This document shows, one piece after another, positions 7,809-17,450 of a DNA stretch of 64,000 nt. The number at the start of each line of letters is the position of its first letter. The first letter of the stretch is position 1. Below the pieces are notes generated by a model, which worked only from the letters and a program-made list of their open reading frames with translations, searched no databases and was not told the DNA's origin. Made by a program: the position numbers and the translations under genes. The stretch comes from Microlunatus soli. Lineage in GTDB: Bacteria > Actinomycetota > Actinomycetes > Propionibacteriales > Propionibacteriaceae. The stretch lies in the NCBI RefSeq assembly GCF_900105385.1, contig NZ_LT629772.1:2294001-2358000 (forward strand), written 5' to 3'.

Positions 7809-9202
7809 CGTTTGCCCTTCCGCATCGCCGTGCTCCAGTCCTCGAGGAACTCTTGTTGCGCCTCGGACATCCGCTGCCGATGCCGTTGATAGCTGCGACC
7901 GAGCTCGAAGGCCGTCGCAGCGCCGACGAATCGGGACTCGTGTTGATCATGCTCGGCCTGCTCGGCCTCGGCGCGTGCGGTCAACAGCAGCTGGACCGCG
8001 GGCCGCAACCGACGGGCTTCCCGACGATGCTTCTTGGACACCACCATCCGGGTCAGATGGGACAGCCGGCTGACCTCCTCGGCAGCCACCGCCGCGTCGG
8101 CCCACATCGAGCCGGCAGACTCACCGGTCAGCCGGCCGGCGACGATGATCAACTTCTGCACGGCGTCGTCCAGCAGGCTGATCAGCGTCTCCGCCGCGGG
8201 TAGATCGGAGGAGTTCGGGTCGACCCGTGGCCCCCGGACGGCACCGACCAGCAGGTCGAGCAGGTGCAGATACCGTTCACGGCGGAGCACCGACCGCAGC
8301 CGACCCTCCTGGTCGCCGTCCTCCACGACCACCTCGACCAACGCACCGGACAGCCAGCCCAGCTCTTCGTCCAGCTCGACCAACCAGTCCGGCTCCAGGG
8401 CGCTGGCCAGACCGGTCAGCTCGGCGCGCAACCCGGTGACGGCACGGGCCAGTTGATCGGCGGCCGTCGTGGCGCCGGACCGGCCGGCGAGGTCGGCGGT
8501 GACCAACTCCAGCAGCCGGCCGGCCACCACCGACTCGATGAAGTTCTCGAAGCCCGCGTCGGGTTCGATCGGACGCGGGGCGGGATAGTCGGTGAGCCCG
8601 GTGGCCGGGGTGCCGATCCGCTGCGCCAGACTCGGGAACTCCTCGACCAGGGTGCCGCCGCTGGCTTCCAGGGCACCGATCAGCCACTCCTGTTGGTTCG
8701 ACTTCAGCCCCGCTGGACCGGCTTCGATCCGGACCTCCCGGAAGCGGGCCGTGGTGACCCCGCCACGGCGGACGGTGACCCGGTCGTCGCGCAGCACCGC
8801 GGTCGGTTCGTCGCCGCTGCGGAATTCGAAGGACTGGCGTTGATGACTGATTGCCGCGACCGGGCCGAGCGCACCCCGACGCCGGAACGGCATCGTCAGG
8901 TCACTGAGCCGTTCGGGGAGATCACCCTTGCCGAACGGCTCGACCAGTTCGTCCGGCAGCAGCGGATGCCAGCTCGGGGCTCGCAGGTACCAGTCGCCGC
9001 GCCCTTCGATGACCCGATGCGCCAATTCGATCCCGGACCGGATCAGCCGATGGTCGGCGACGTCCAGCAACGTGACCTCGGCGGCGTACGCAGCGTCCCG
9101 GCCGGCTCGGGCCACCGGTCGTGGCAGCCCGAGCTCGACGTTGTCCAGTCGTGCAGGTTCGGTCGTGTACGGCAGGTCGAACCGCCACACCTGCGCGGTC
9201 AT
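7805..9202 (-). CDS. CYTH/CHAD-like protein between topA and tmk
   Basis: 465-aa soluble protein. Residues about 120-170 look like the second half of a CYTH (triphosphate-tunnel) domain: a basic/acidic strand RDDRVTVRRGG followed by ARFREVRIEA, matching the family fRElEvEl strand. The C-terminal half is helical and Arg/Glu-rich with SHLTRMVVSKKHRREARRLRP, similar to CHAD domains. The N-terminal EXEXK signature is not evident, so enzymatic activity is doubtful. It overlaps both neighbours by four bases. The assignment is tentative; the conserved location suggests a housekeeping operon role. Confidence 0.6.
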   Translation of the reverse strand: MTAQVWRFDLPYTTEPARLDNVELGLPRPVARAGRDAAYAAEVTLLDVADHRLIRSGIELAHRVIEGRGDWYLRAPSWHPLLPDELVEPFGKGDLPERLSDLTMPFRRRGALGPVAAISHQRQSFEFRSGDEPTAVLRDDRVTVRRGGVTTARFREVRIEAGPAGLKSNQQEWLIGALEASGGTLVEEFPSLAQRIGTPATGLTDYPAPRPIEPDAGFENFIESVVAGRLLELVTADLAGRSGATTAADQLARAVTGLRAELTGLASALEPDWLVELDEELGWLSGALVEVVVEDGDQEGRLRSVLRRERYLHLLDLLVGAVRGPRVDPNSSDLPAAETLISLLDDAVQKLIIVAGRLTGESAGSMWADAAVAAEEVSRLSHLTRMVVSKKHRREARRLRPAVQLLLTARAEAEQAEHDQHESRFVGAATAFELGRSYQRHRQRMSEAQQEFLEDWSTAMRKGKR

Positions 9203-11940
9203 GAGCTCGATGAGGAGCTGCCGGCCGCCTTCTTCGCCGTCGTCTTCTTGGCCGTGGTCGTCTTCGCGGCGGCCTTCTTGGCCGGAGCCTTCTTGGCAGT
9301 CGTCTTCTTCGCGGCGGTCTTCTTCGCCGTCGACTTCTTGGCTCCGCGCTTCTTCGGCGCCGGTCCCTTGGCCCGCTTCTCGGCGAGCAGTTCTGCGCCC
9401 CGTTCGGCGGTCATCGACTCCACCGAGTCGTCCCGGCGCAGGGTCGCGTTGTATTCACCGTCGGTGACGTAGGCGCCGAACCGGCCGTCCTTGATCACCA
9501 TCGGCTTGCCGGTCGCCGGGTCGTCACCGAGTTCCTTCAGCGGCGGCTTGGCCGCTGCCCGACCGCGCTGCTTGGGCTGGGCGTAGATCTTCTCCGCCTC
9601 CTCGACGGTGATGTCGAAGATCTGTTCCTCGCTGGTCAGCGAGCGGCTGTCGGTGCCCTTCTTCAGGTACGGGCCGTAACGGCCGTTCTGGGCAGTGATC
9701 TCGACCCCCTCGGCGTCCTTGCCGACGACGCGCGGCAGGTTCATCAGCCGGAGCGCCTGCTCCAGGGTGACGTCCTCGACGCTCATCGACTTGAACAGCG
9801 ATCCGGTCCGCGGCTTGGCACCCTTCGGGCTGCCCTCGGGCAGCACCTCGGTCACGTACGGTCCGAAGCGACCGTTCTTGGCCACCACCTGATGGCCGGT
9901 GTCCGGGTCGACGCCGAGCTCGTGCTCCTCGCCCATCGGCTTGCTGAGGTATTCCCGAGCAAGATCAACGGTGAGCTCATCGGGCGGCAGATCATCGGCG
10001 ACCGATGCCCGCCGCCCCTCGCTGTCCTCGACATAGGTGCCGTAGCGGCCGACCCGGGCGACGATCCCGGAATCAAGGTCACCGATCCCGAAGGTGGACA
10101 GCGCCCGGGCATCGATGTCGCCGAGCTCGGTGACCAGCTTGTGCAGACCTTCCTGATCGCCCCGGCCGAAGTAGAAGTCCTTCAGCACGGCGAGTCGTTC
10201 AAGATCACCATCGGCGATCTTGTCCAGCTCGGCCTCCATGCCGGCGGTGAACTGGTAGTCGACCAGCCGCGGGAAATGCTTCTCCAGCAGGGATGTGACG
10301 GCAAACGCCAGCCAGGTCGGGACCAGCGCCGAGCCCTTCTTGAACACATAGTCCCGGCTGGTGATGGTCCGGATGATCGACGCGTAGGTGGACGGCCGGC
10401 CGATGTTCAGCTCTTCGAGCTTGGCCACCAACGACGGCTCGGTGTAGCGGGCCGGCGGCTTGGTCTCGTGCCCCGAAGCAGTGACCTCCTCGGGGCGCAG
10501 CGACTGTCCTTCGGTCAGATTCGGCAGCCGGGTCTGTTGATCATCGGTGGCCGAGCTGTCGTCGCGGGACTCGACGTAGGCCTTCAGGAAGCCGTGGAAG
10601 GTGATCGTCCGACCGGAGGCGACGAAGGTGCAGGCCTCCCCCTCGGTCGGTACGGCGTTGATCTTGACTGTGACCGTGTTGCCCTCGGCATCCTTCATCT
10701 GGGAGGCGACGGTGCGCTTCCAGATCAGGTCGTAGAGCCGGAACTGGTCACCCTGGAGACCCGTCTGAGCCGGGGTCCGGAAGGACTCACCGGACGGACG
10801 GATCGCCTCGTGCGCCTCCTGGGCGCCCTTCACCTTGCTGGCGTAGATCCGCGGCTTCTCCGGCAGGTACGCGTCGCCGAACAGTCGCTGCACCTGGTTG
10901 CGAGCGGCGCTGATCGCCGAGCTGGACAAGGTGATGGAGTCGGTACGCATGTAGGTGATGAAGCCACCCTCGTACAGATCCTGGGCGACCGACATCGTGC
11001 GCTGGGCGGTGAAGCCGAGCTTGCGGCCCGCCTCCTGCTGCAGCGTGGTGGTGCGGAAGGGTGCGTACGGGCTCCGCCGGTAGGGCTTGGACTCCACACT
11101 GGTGACCGAGAACGCACCGGACTCCAGCCGACCGGCGAGCTGCCGGGCGTTCGTCTCGTCCAGATGCAACAGTGTGTCGTTGCTCTGCTTCAGGTTGCCG
11201 CGATCATCGAAGTCGCGGCCCTGAGCGACCCGAGCAGCACCGACATGGGTCAGCCGGGCCGGGAACTGCGGCGGGTCGGCGGACTCGCCGGCGTCCAGCA
11301 CGGCGTCCAGATCCCAGTAGGCGGAGCTGCGGAACGCGATCCGTTCGCGTTCGCGGTCCACCACCAAGCGGGTGGCGACCGACTGCACCCGACCGGCGGA
11401 CAGCCGTGGCATCACCTTGCGCCACAGCACCGGCGACACCTCATAGCCGTAGAGCCGGTCCAGGATCCGGCGGGTCTCCTGGGCGTCGACCTTGTCGATG
11501 TCCAGGTCGCGAGGGTTGGCGAGCGCCTCGTTGATCGCGTTCTTGGTGATCTCGTGGAAGACCATCCGGCGCACCGGGACCTTCGGCTTGAGCTCCTCCA
11601 GCAGGTGCCAGGCGATCGCCTCGCCCTCGCGGTCGTCGTCAGTGGCCAGCAGCAACTCGTCGGCGCCGGTCAGCGCCTGTTTCAGCTGCTTGATGGTGCC
11701 GCGCTTGTCCGGCGACACGACGTAGATCGGCTGGAAGCCGTCGTCGACGTTGATCCCGGTCCGGGCCCACTTCTCGCCCTTGTACTTCGCGGGCACCTCG
11801 GAGGCGCCGGTCGGTAGATCCCGGACATGCCCACGGGATGACTCGACGACGAATCCGTCGCCGAGATAGCCGGCGATCGTCTTCACCTTGGTCGGCGACT
11901 CGACGATCACCAGACGGTGTCCGGTCCCGTTTGCTGCCAC
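9199..11940 (-). CDS. topA: DNA topoisomerase I
   Basis: Type IA topoisomerase relaxing negative supercoils. The Toprim domain has Glu14 and the acidic triad in ATDDDREGEAIAWH (about 99-112). The nucleophile is Tyr330 in GFITYMRTDS. Several C-terminal repeats of the type NGRYGPYLKKG / DGRFGAYVTDGEYN replace zinc fingers, as in mycobacteria. The last about 50 residues are a Lys/Ala/Thr tail ending in a Ser run, known in actinobacterial TopA to aid processivity. The start is GTG behind AGGAGAGAGG. Upstream (about 11990-12003) there is an AT-rich TATATATA, probably the -10 region. Confidence 0.98.
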   Translation of the reverse strand: MAANGTGHRLVIVESPTKVKTIAGYLGDGFVVESSRGHVRDLPTGASEVPAKYKGEKWARTGINVDDGFQPIYVVSPDKRGTIKQLKQALTGADELLLATDDDREGEAIAWHLLEELKPKVPVRRMVFHEITKNAINEALANPRDLDIDKVDAQETRRILDRLYGYEVSPVLWRKVMPRLSAGRVQSVATRLVVDRERERIAFRSSAYWDLDAVLDAGESADPPQFPARLTHVGAARVAQGRDFDDRGNLKQSNDTLLHLDETNARQLAGRLESGAFSVTSVESKPYRRSPYAPFRTTTLQQEAGRKLGFTAQRTMSVAQDLYEGGFITYMRTDSITLSSSAISAARNQVQRLFGDAYLPEKPRIYASKVKGAQEAHEAIRPSGESFRTPAQTGLQGDQFRLYDLIWKRTVASQMKDAEGNTVTVKINAVPTEGEACTFVASGRTITFHGFLKAYVESRDDSSATDDQQTRLPNLTEGQSLRPEEVTASGHETKPPARYTEPSLVAKLEELNIGRPSTYASIIRTITSRDYVFKKGSALVPTWLAFAVTSLLEKHFPRLVDYQFTAGMEAELDKIADGDLERLAVLKDFYFGRGDQEGLHKLVTELGDIDARALSTFGIGDLDSGIVARVGRYGTYVEDSEGRRASVADDLPPDELTVDLAREYLSKPMGEEHELGVDPDTGHQVVAKNGRFGPYVTEVLPEGSPKGAKPRTGSLFKSMSVEDVTLEQALRLMNLPRVVGKDAEGVEITAQNGRYGPYLKKGTDSRSLTSEEQIFDITVEEAEKIYAQPKQRGRAAAKPPLKELGDDPATGKPMVIKDGRFGAYVTDGEYNATLRRDDSVESMTAERGAELLAEKRAKGPAPKKRGAKKSTAKKTAAKKTTAKKAPAKKAAAKTTTAKKTTAKKAAGSSSSSS

Positions 11941-12012
11941 TGCGTCCTCTCTCCTGCGACCCCTGTGGTCGCCGGTGTTCAGCTCTCTGGTGTCTATATA
12001 TATGGGGTGCGG

Positions 12013-13512
12013 TCAAACCGCGTGTTCCGTCCCCGCTTCGACGAGCAGATTGTCCACGATCAGCCGACGGATCTGCGGCAGCATCTCATCGGCGAGTTCT
12101 TCGGCCTGCAGGCCGAGGATCGCCGCCACACCCCCGAAGATCTGAACCAGCGTCAGTTCCCCGTCACACGCCCCCAGCACCCCGGCGAGAGCGGTATCGG
12201 CGCGTACGGCTCGTCGGAATCCGCGCTGCTGACGCAACACGATAGCTTCTGGATCCGCAACTCCGGGCATCCCGACGGTTTCCTGTCGTACGTCGGGCGC
12301 CAATTGCCAGTGTCGGCTCAGCAGCTCGGCGTCGGTCAGCCGCTGTTCCAGGTCGACCGCGGCGACTCTGGCAGCCCAGGCGTGCCCGATCGGTTGCTCG
12401 ACCGGGTGCGGCCAGTCCTCGATCGTCACCACCGGCTGCTCGCGGCCGGCGTTGGTGAACATCAACCACCCCATTCCGACCGACTCGATACCCAGTCGGT
12501 CGAAGTAGTCACACCAACGGCGATAGGCGTCGGCATATTCCGCTGCCCCGACCAGGCCGGCGTCGGCGAGCCAGATCTCGACGTACTCGTAGGCGTCCAA
12601 CACCTCGCGGCGGACGATATGGGCGTCACAACCGGTCCGGGTCGCCCATTCGGCCAGCCGGTCCTGCCACGGCTGGTCGCGCAGTTGCGCCCAGTTGCCG
12701 AGCACCTGCAGGCTGCCGCCCGGGTTGAGTCGCGCGGCGCCCTCCTGCACCACCCGCTGCACCAACTCGTCGCCGACCAGTCCTGCCTCCCGGTAGGTCA
12801 GCCGGCTGTCCCCCGGCGGGGACATCACGTACGGCGGATTGGTCACGATCAGGTCGAAGGTTTCGTCCGGCACCGGTTCGTAGAGGCTGCCCTCGCGCAG
12901 CTCGACGTCGACCTGATTGAGCCGCATCGTGGCCGCCGCCAACTCCAGCGCCCGCCGGTTGACGTCGGTGCCGACGACCCGGTCGGCGTGCCGGGCCAGG
13001 TGCAGGCTCTGCACGCCGCAGCCGGTGCCGAGGTCCAGCGCGGAGCCGACGGGTTGGCGCATCGTCAGCTCGGCCAGGGTCATCGACGCCGGCGACACCC
13101 CGAGGACGAAGTCGTCGGCGACCGGCGTCATCGGCCCGTCCAGGCCCGGGGTCAGATCGGAGAAGATCCAGCCGGACGCGCCGTCGTCGCTGCCGTACGG
13201 TCGCAGGTCGACCAGCGCGCGAGCCTGATCATGATCGATCCGGACCAGCCCGGCGGTCGACAGTGGCTGCACCAGGCCCGGCAGCGCCGCGTCAAGATCA
13301 TCCAGCGGTACGGTCGCCTGCAGCGGCCAGAGTTTGGTCAACGTCGCCAACGGACCATGATCATCGGCGATCGCGCGGCGGGCCGGGGTGGTGTTGTTCC
13401 GACCCAGCGCGGCATGCTCGGCAGCACCCACCAGCGCGACGATCGCGTCGACGGTGTAGTCGAGCTCGGTGAACCGTTCCCGGAGGCGGCGAAGATCATC
13501 ATCGGCTAGCAC
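12013..13512 (-). CDS. Large class I SAM-dependent methyltransferase (HemK/RlmG-like)
   Basis: 499-aa protein. The N-terminal 130 residues are a helical region. A Rossmann methyltransferase follows, with SAM motif ALDLGTGCGVQSLHLA and the substrate-loop signature IVTNPPYVMS of N-methyltransferases acting on planar amides or bases. The C-terminal 180 residues have a winged-helix-like ending. The actinobacterial relatives sit beside topA. The GTG at 13512 is the best supported start, because upstream the same frame runs into the non-coding repeat region. Substrate unknown; rRNA or protein glutamine are both possible. Confidence 0.85.
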   Translation of the reverse strand: MLADDDLRRLRERFTELDYTVDAIVALVGAAEHAALGRNNTTPARRAIADDHGPLATLTKLWPLQATVPLDDLDAALPGLVQPLSTAGLVRIDHDQARALVDLRPYGSDDGASGWIFSDLTPGLDGPMTPVADDFVLGVSPASMTLAELTMRQPVGSALDLGTGCGVQSLHLARHADRVVGTDVNRRALELAAATMRLNQVDVELREGSLYEPVPDETFDLIVTNPPYVMSPPGDSRLTYREAGLVGDELVQRVVQEGAARLNPGGSLQVLGNWAQLRDQPWQDRLAEWATRTGCDAHIVRREVLDAYEYVEIWLADAGLVGAAEYADAYRRWCDYFDRLGIESVGMGWLMFTNAGREQPVVTIEDWPHPVEQPIGHAWAARVAAVDLEQRLTDAELLSRHWQLAPDVRQETVGMPGVADPEAIVLRQQRGFRRAVRADTALAGVLGACDGELTLVQIFGGVAAILGLQAEELADEMLPQIRRLIVDNLLVEAGTEHAV

Positions 13513-14458
13513 GACGACATCGTGACACAATGCGGCTCCGGCAGCCGACCGGCTGCTCCTCCCGCCCTCGCGTGCACCCGGACACGGTGGACAGGAGGCG
13601 GATGCGGCCCGTGGTCGCCCAGCACTCGCTTCTGACCTTCGTCCTCGCGCCGGCAGCCTGGCGATCTTCGTTCCCACCGTGATCAGCCCCTGATCTCCGA
13701 CACGGCGCCGGGAAGCATGGGCACGTCGCGACCGAGCGCCCGCGACCTCGCGACCTCGGACAGTCGACCGAACTTTAGTGCTGCGTAAGGGAGCGGTCTC
13801 AGACGGTGAAGTGGGGGCGCGAACTTCGGACAGTCGACCGAATTTCCAGGCGGCGAGTGACCTGAGATCGCGAATTCTGGACACTCGGCCGAACTTCGCG
13901 GCGGCGTACGACGGCGGGCCCAGACGTCGGCGCAGCACACCCGACGCGAGCTGGACCGGACAGTACGGACGCGAATTCTGGACACTCGGCCGAACTTCCG
14001 GGCGGCGAATGGCGGTGGGGCGGTGAATACTGGACACTCGGCCGAACTTCGAGGTGGTCGACGTCGTTCCGATGGCTGAGGTGACATCAGTTGCACAGGG
14101 CCGAGACGTTGATCGCGACTCCGGAGTAGCGGTCGTCCTCAGCAACACCGCCCTTGCGAGTCGCGCGAAGACGCGGCGGCCGCCGAGGTCGCCACGTTGA
14201 TCAACGACGCCGCCGATCTCGCGCCGTGGGGGCGGGCCGTACGAACGACAGATGGTGCCGACAGATCGCCGACCTCGAGCACCGACCGTCGAGGACGACT
14301 CAACGATCGGCGTCGCCGCAGCTCGGACTCGAAGGCATCCGGCCGAGTGCCCCGGGTCGGCACTGATCGCCGTGCTTACGGCCGAACTGAGTCTGCACCT
14401 CCGTGCCCCGACCATGATCACTGGGTCGGGTCCGACCTCCGCGCGTAGGGTGATCGTC
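13513..14458. other. Long non-coding interval with repeat cluster
   Basis: 946 bp lie between the divergent methyltransferase and PPOX genes. Open frames run through both strands because of GC content, but none shows a recognisable protein. The centre holds five copies of a short repeat (13758-14049). No RNA gene or mobile element was recognised. Confidence 0.6.
13758..14049. repeat. Five-copy GGACACTCGGCCGAACTT repeat cluster
   Basis: Core copies start at 13758, 13828, 13879, 13980 and 14032. The first two read GGACAGTCGACCGAA(C/T)TT and the last three GGACACTCGGCCGAACTT. Copies 3 and 4 are preceded by CGCGAATTCT, and copies 2-4 are followed by a GGCGGCG block. Spacings are 70, 51, 101 and 52 bp, suggesting a roughly 51-bp period with one missing copy. 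Spacers differ in length and sequence, so this is not a CRISPR array. Confidence 0.85.
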
Positions 14459-14851
14459 ATGGATCTCAGCGACGATCTGCTTCAGCTGCTGCGTGGCCCG
14501 GCGATCTGTTACCTCGCCACCACCATGCCGGACGGCTCGCCGCAGCTGACCCAGACCTGGGTGGACACCGACGGCAGGAACATCATCATCAATACGGTCG
14601 AGGGCTATCGGAAGGTCCGCAACATCGAACGGGATCCCCGGGTTGCCGTCACGATCGCCGACCCGGACCGCCCACACCGCTACTTCGCGATCAGAGGACG
14701 GGTGCTGTCGGTCAGCACCGACGGCGGCGTCGAAGGCATCGAGGCGCTCGCTCACAAATACACCGGACAGCCCTACTCGTGGCACGGCGGCCGTGATCAA
14801 GTCCGGTTGGTCCTGACTGTTGCGGCGGAGCGCATCCTCCCGCACGGCTGA
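14459..14851 (+). CDS. PPOX-class F420-dependent oxidoreductase-like protein
   Basis: 130-aa split-barrel flavin/F420-binding protein. The N-terminal LLRGPAICYLATTMPDGSPQLTQTWVD is the family hallmark, followed by NTVEGYRKVRNIERDPRVAVTIADP and a terminal RVVLTV-like strand. Such proteins reduce small substrates with F420 in actinobacteria. The ATG at 14459 gives the canonical N-terminus; longer in-frame extensions enter the repeat region. No clear operon partner. Confidence 0.9.
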   Translation: MDLSDDLLQLLRGPAICYLATTMPDGSPQLTQTWVDTDGRNIIINTVEGYRKVRNIERDPRVAVTIADPDRPHRYFAIRGRVLSVSTDGGVEGIEALAHKYTGQPYSWHGGRDQVRLVLTVAAERILPHG

Positions 14852-15092
14852 CCCGCCGGTCACCATGCGGTCGGCATCTGCGCACCCGGCGCCGAATACC
14901 GCGGGCTGCAAGGCCAAGTCCACACCCGTTCCGCAAACCCCGGCGACATCGCCCTCACCTGCTACCGAATCGCCCCGAGAACATCCGGTGAAGGGGCGAT
15001 ATCGCAACACCTACTGAGAAAACACCCATGAGGTGAGGGCGGCGCCGACGGCGGCTGGACACCAGCTATCGACCCATGGAACTCGTCCGAAG

Positions 15093-15992
15093 TCAGGCGA
15101 ATTCGAGTTCCTGAACGACAACGGGATCGCTCAGATCCAGCCCGTCGGCCATCGCCTGGGTGTAGCGCCGGGCGGCATCCACATCGGTCTCGGTGTTGGT
15201 GCGGCCCGACTTCCAATAGGCGACGGCGTGCAGGTCGTCGCGGTGAACTCCCCAGTGATCACGGACAAAGCTGCGCAACGTCCGGACGACGCCCGCTTCG
15301 GCGGCGATCCAGGCCTGGATCCGACCTTCGGGTCGAGGTGTGGCGCGTACGGCACGTTCGAGTGGCGTGCCGTCGCCCCGACACGGCGGGGAGACGACCC
15401 ATTCGATCTGAATCCCTTCCTGTGTTGGGATATCGACCCGGTCGGCCTCGGACTCGACCTGAAGGAAGACGGTTGCGTCGGTGCCCTTGCCGAATGACTC
15501 GATGATCGTTGCGGCGGCCGGCAGCGCGCTGGCGTCGGCGATCACCAGGTGGTGATCAACATCACCGACGGCGAAGTCGTGGCGGATCCCGGCCAGCCCG
15601 ACGACATCACCCGGGACGGCGTGCCGCAGCCAGGTCATCGCCAGGCCGTTGGGGTGGATCGCGACGTCGAAGACGATGCGCGACGCGTCGGCGTCATACT
15701 CCCGGACAGTGAAGGCCCGGGCCACCGGCGGCTCGACACCGTCGGGCCAACTCGGCAGCCCGTCGGCGCCACGGGTCGGCAGCGTGACGCTGCCCGAACC
15801 GGCGGCCGGCAACATCAACTTGAAGGCGTCGGCGGGCAGTCGGGTGCGGTAGCCGGCGAGTCCCGCTCCGCGGATCGACGCCCGGACGAAATGCGGGGAC
15901 CGTTCCCGAACGCCCTCGAACTCGACCTCACACAGGATCTGCGCATCGGCGGACCTCGCCAGTGCACGCAGCCCTTCACGAATCGACCCCAT
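15093..15992 (-). CDS. Siderophore-interacting protein (ferric-siderophore reductase, ViuB/SIP family)
   Basis: FAD-dependent reductase releasing iron from siderophores in the cytoplasm. The N-terminal barrel has ARAFTVREYDAD, matching the family R-x-Y-T-(V/I)-R FAD motif. Next comes the phosphate-binding PGDVVGLAGIRHDF. The SIP C-terminal domain contains LVIADASALPAAATIIES and the end RDHWGVHRDDLHAVAYWKSG. Full length (299 aa). An IdeR/DtxR box precedes it, so iron repression is likely. Functionally it pairs with the FecCDE and exporter-fold operon at 27-34 kb. Confidence 0.95.
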   Translation of the reverse strand: MGSIREGLRALARSADAQILCEVEFEGVRERSPHFVRASIRGAGLAGYRTRLPADAFKLMLPAAGSGSVTLPTRGADGLPSWPDGVEPPVARAFTVREYDADASRIVFDVAIHPNGLAMTWLRHAVPGDVVGLAGIRHDFAVGDVDHHLVIADASALPAAATIIESFGKGTDATVFLQVESEADRVDIPTQEGIQIEWVVSPPCRGDGTPLERAVRATPRPEGRIQAWIAAEAGVVRTLRSFVRDHWGVHRDDLHAVAYWKSGRTNTETDVDAARRYTQAMADGLDLSDPVVVQELEFA

Positions 15993-16011
15993 CGACCTCT
16001 CCTCGATCTAC

Positions 16012-16028
16012 TAAGGGTAGCCTAACTT
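16012..16028 (-). promoter_or_regulatory. IdeR/DtxR iron box of the SIP gene
   Basis: TAAGGGTAGCCTAACTT matches the DtxR/IdeR consensus TWAGGTTAGSCTAACCTWA apart from a few positions. It ends 20 bp upstream of the SIP ATG, in promoter position. Confidence 0.75.
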
Positions 16029-16175
16029 GTTAGATCGGGGGCCGGGGCCGGGCATCTCACCAGTTGATCGCTGCCGGATCGACGCCTCCCCCGCGCCGAC
16101 CCCCTACTTTCGTCAGGGGTGGTTGTTGCCGATCGACCGGTGCCCTGCCGGCGTCCGGACCGGCACAGTGATGAC

Positions 16176-17450
16176 GTGACCCGAACTCCTCTGCAGATCG
16201 ATCCGCACTATCCGCACCCGCGCCGGCGCGCACTGGTGGCAGCAGTAGCAGCCGCTGTCATGATCATCGCCGCCGTCATCGGGCTCCCCCGAGCCGTCGC
16301 ACACAGTTCACCCGCCGGTCCGGGCGGCCCGGTGCCGTTCGCACTGCCGGCGCCGACCGGTCCGGAGCAGATCGGGACGCTGGAGATGCAACTGGTGGAC
16401 CGGGCCCGGACCGATCCCTGGGCCGAGAACGGCGGGCTACGGGAGCTGATGATCAACATCTGGTATCCGGCCCGCCATCGGGCGGGTCTGCCGGCGACGC
16501 CGTACCTGACACCGCGGATCGCTTCCTGGTTCAACCAGACGACGGGCGAGCTGGGGATTGCCAAGGATGCTGTCGACTTCAGCGGTGCGGTGTCGCACGC
16601 CCAGACCCGAGCCGCGGTTGTCGATCATGGTCCGCGGCCGGTGCTGATCTACTCACCCGGCGGCGGGTTGCCCCGCGCGATCGGCACCACGCTCGTCGAG
16701 GATCTGGTCAGCCACGGCTTCATCGTCGTCACTGTGGACAGCACCTATCAGGCCCCGGTCGAGTTTCCCGACGGGCTTCGGATGCCGGCACACGGCGTGG
16801 ACATGAAGCAGGCCCTGGCCGAGCGCGTCCGTGACCTGCGATTCATGATCGACCAGCTGGGCCGGATCCGTACCGGCGCCAACCCCGACGTCCAACAGCG
16901 CGACCTGCCGGCCGGCTTGGCGGCGCAGCTCGACCTGGACCGGATCGGCGTCTTCGGGCATTCGATCGGAGGATTCGCCTCGGCCGAGCTGATCCGCACC
17001 GACCACCGCGTACGGGCCGGAGCGAACCTGGACGGAAGCATGGGCGAGAAATATCGCAGCGATCCGACTGCCACGACCACAACCCCGTTCCTGTTGGTCG
17101 GAGCCGGCAACGACGGAGACTCCGGCCGACGGCACACCTACCGGGAGGCTCCGGACTGGTCCGGCTACTGGAAGCTGATGAGGGGCTGGAAGCGCAATCT
17201 CTATCTCCCCGACGGCGAACACCTGAGCTTCACCGACCTCCCGTCGGTGCTTGCCGCGGTCGCGGACGACGTCGATCTTGACCGGCAGGCTGTACGGGAT
17301 GCGGTCGGGACCGTCGACCCGAGCAGATCACTCACCGTGCAGCGCGACTATCTGCGGGCGTTCTTCCGGGCCCACTTGACCGGCAGCACCGAACCGATCC
17401 TCGACCGGGTACCGGTCGACCTGACAGCGACAGCGGAGTTGATTCCATGA
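16176..17450 (+). CDS. Membrane-anchored alpha/beta hydrolase (PAF-acetylhydrolase-like)
   Basis: Hydrolase anchored by one N-terminal helix (about residues 19-40, ALVAAVAAAVMIIAAVIGL). Catalytic core: LMINIWYPA, the nucleophile elbow GHSIGG with Ser as nucleophile, LIYSPGGGL as oxyanion segment, and a late DGEHLSFTD supplying His. The arrangement resembles platelet-activating-factor acetylhydrolases. GTG 16176 is preferred; a GTG at 16119 would add 19 polar residues. It overlaps the following ABC ATPase by four bases, suggesting that substrate modification and export are linked, but the substrate is unknown. Confidence 0.8.
   Translation: MTRTPLQIDPHYPHPRRRALVAAVAAAVMIIAAVIGLPRAVAHSSPAGPGGPVPFALPAPTGPEQIGTLEMQLVDRARTDPWAENGGLRELMINIWYPARHRAGLPATPYLTPRIASWFNQTTGELGIAKDAVDFSGAVSHAQTRAAVVDHGPRPVLIYSPGGGLPRAIGTTLVEDLVSHGFIVVTVDSTYQAPVEFPDGLRMPAHGVDMKQALAERVRDLRFMIDQLGRIRTGANPDVQQRDLPAGLAAQLDLDRIGVFGHSIGGFASAELIRTDHRVRAGANLDGSMGEKYRSDPTATTTTPFLLVGAGNDGDSGRRHTYREAPDWSGYWKLMRGWKRNLYLPDGEHLSFTDLPSVLAAVADDVDLDRQAVRDAVGTVDPSRSLTVQRDYLRAFFRAHLTGSTEPILDRVPVDLTATAELIP

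Noticed and set aside
9892-11817. 641-aa plus-strand open frame
   Set aside because: Antisense to topA in a GC-rich frame; the topA assignment is certain.
13758-14049. CRISPR array
   Set aside because: Repeats are short and variable, spacings range from 51 to 101 bp, spacers are related to each other, and no cas genes are near.
12013-14460. Extending the methyltransferase to 815 residues
   Set aside because: The extra N-terminal part reads through the repeat cluster, giving Arg/Ser-rich peptide (KFGRVS repeats) without homology; the GTG at 13512 gives a normal-length enzyme.
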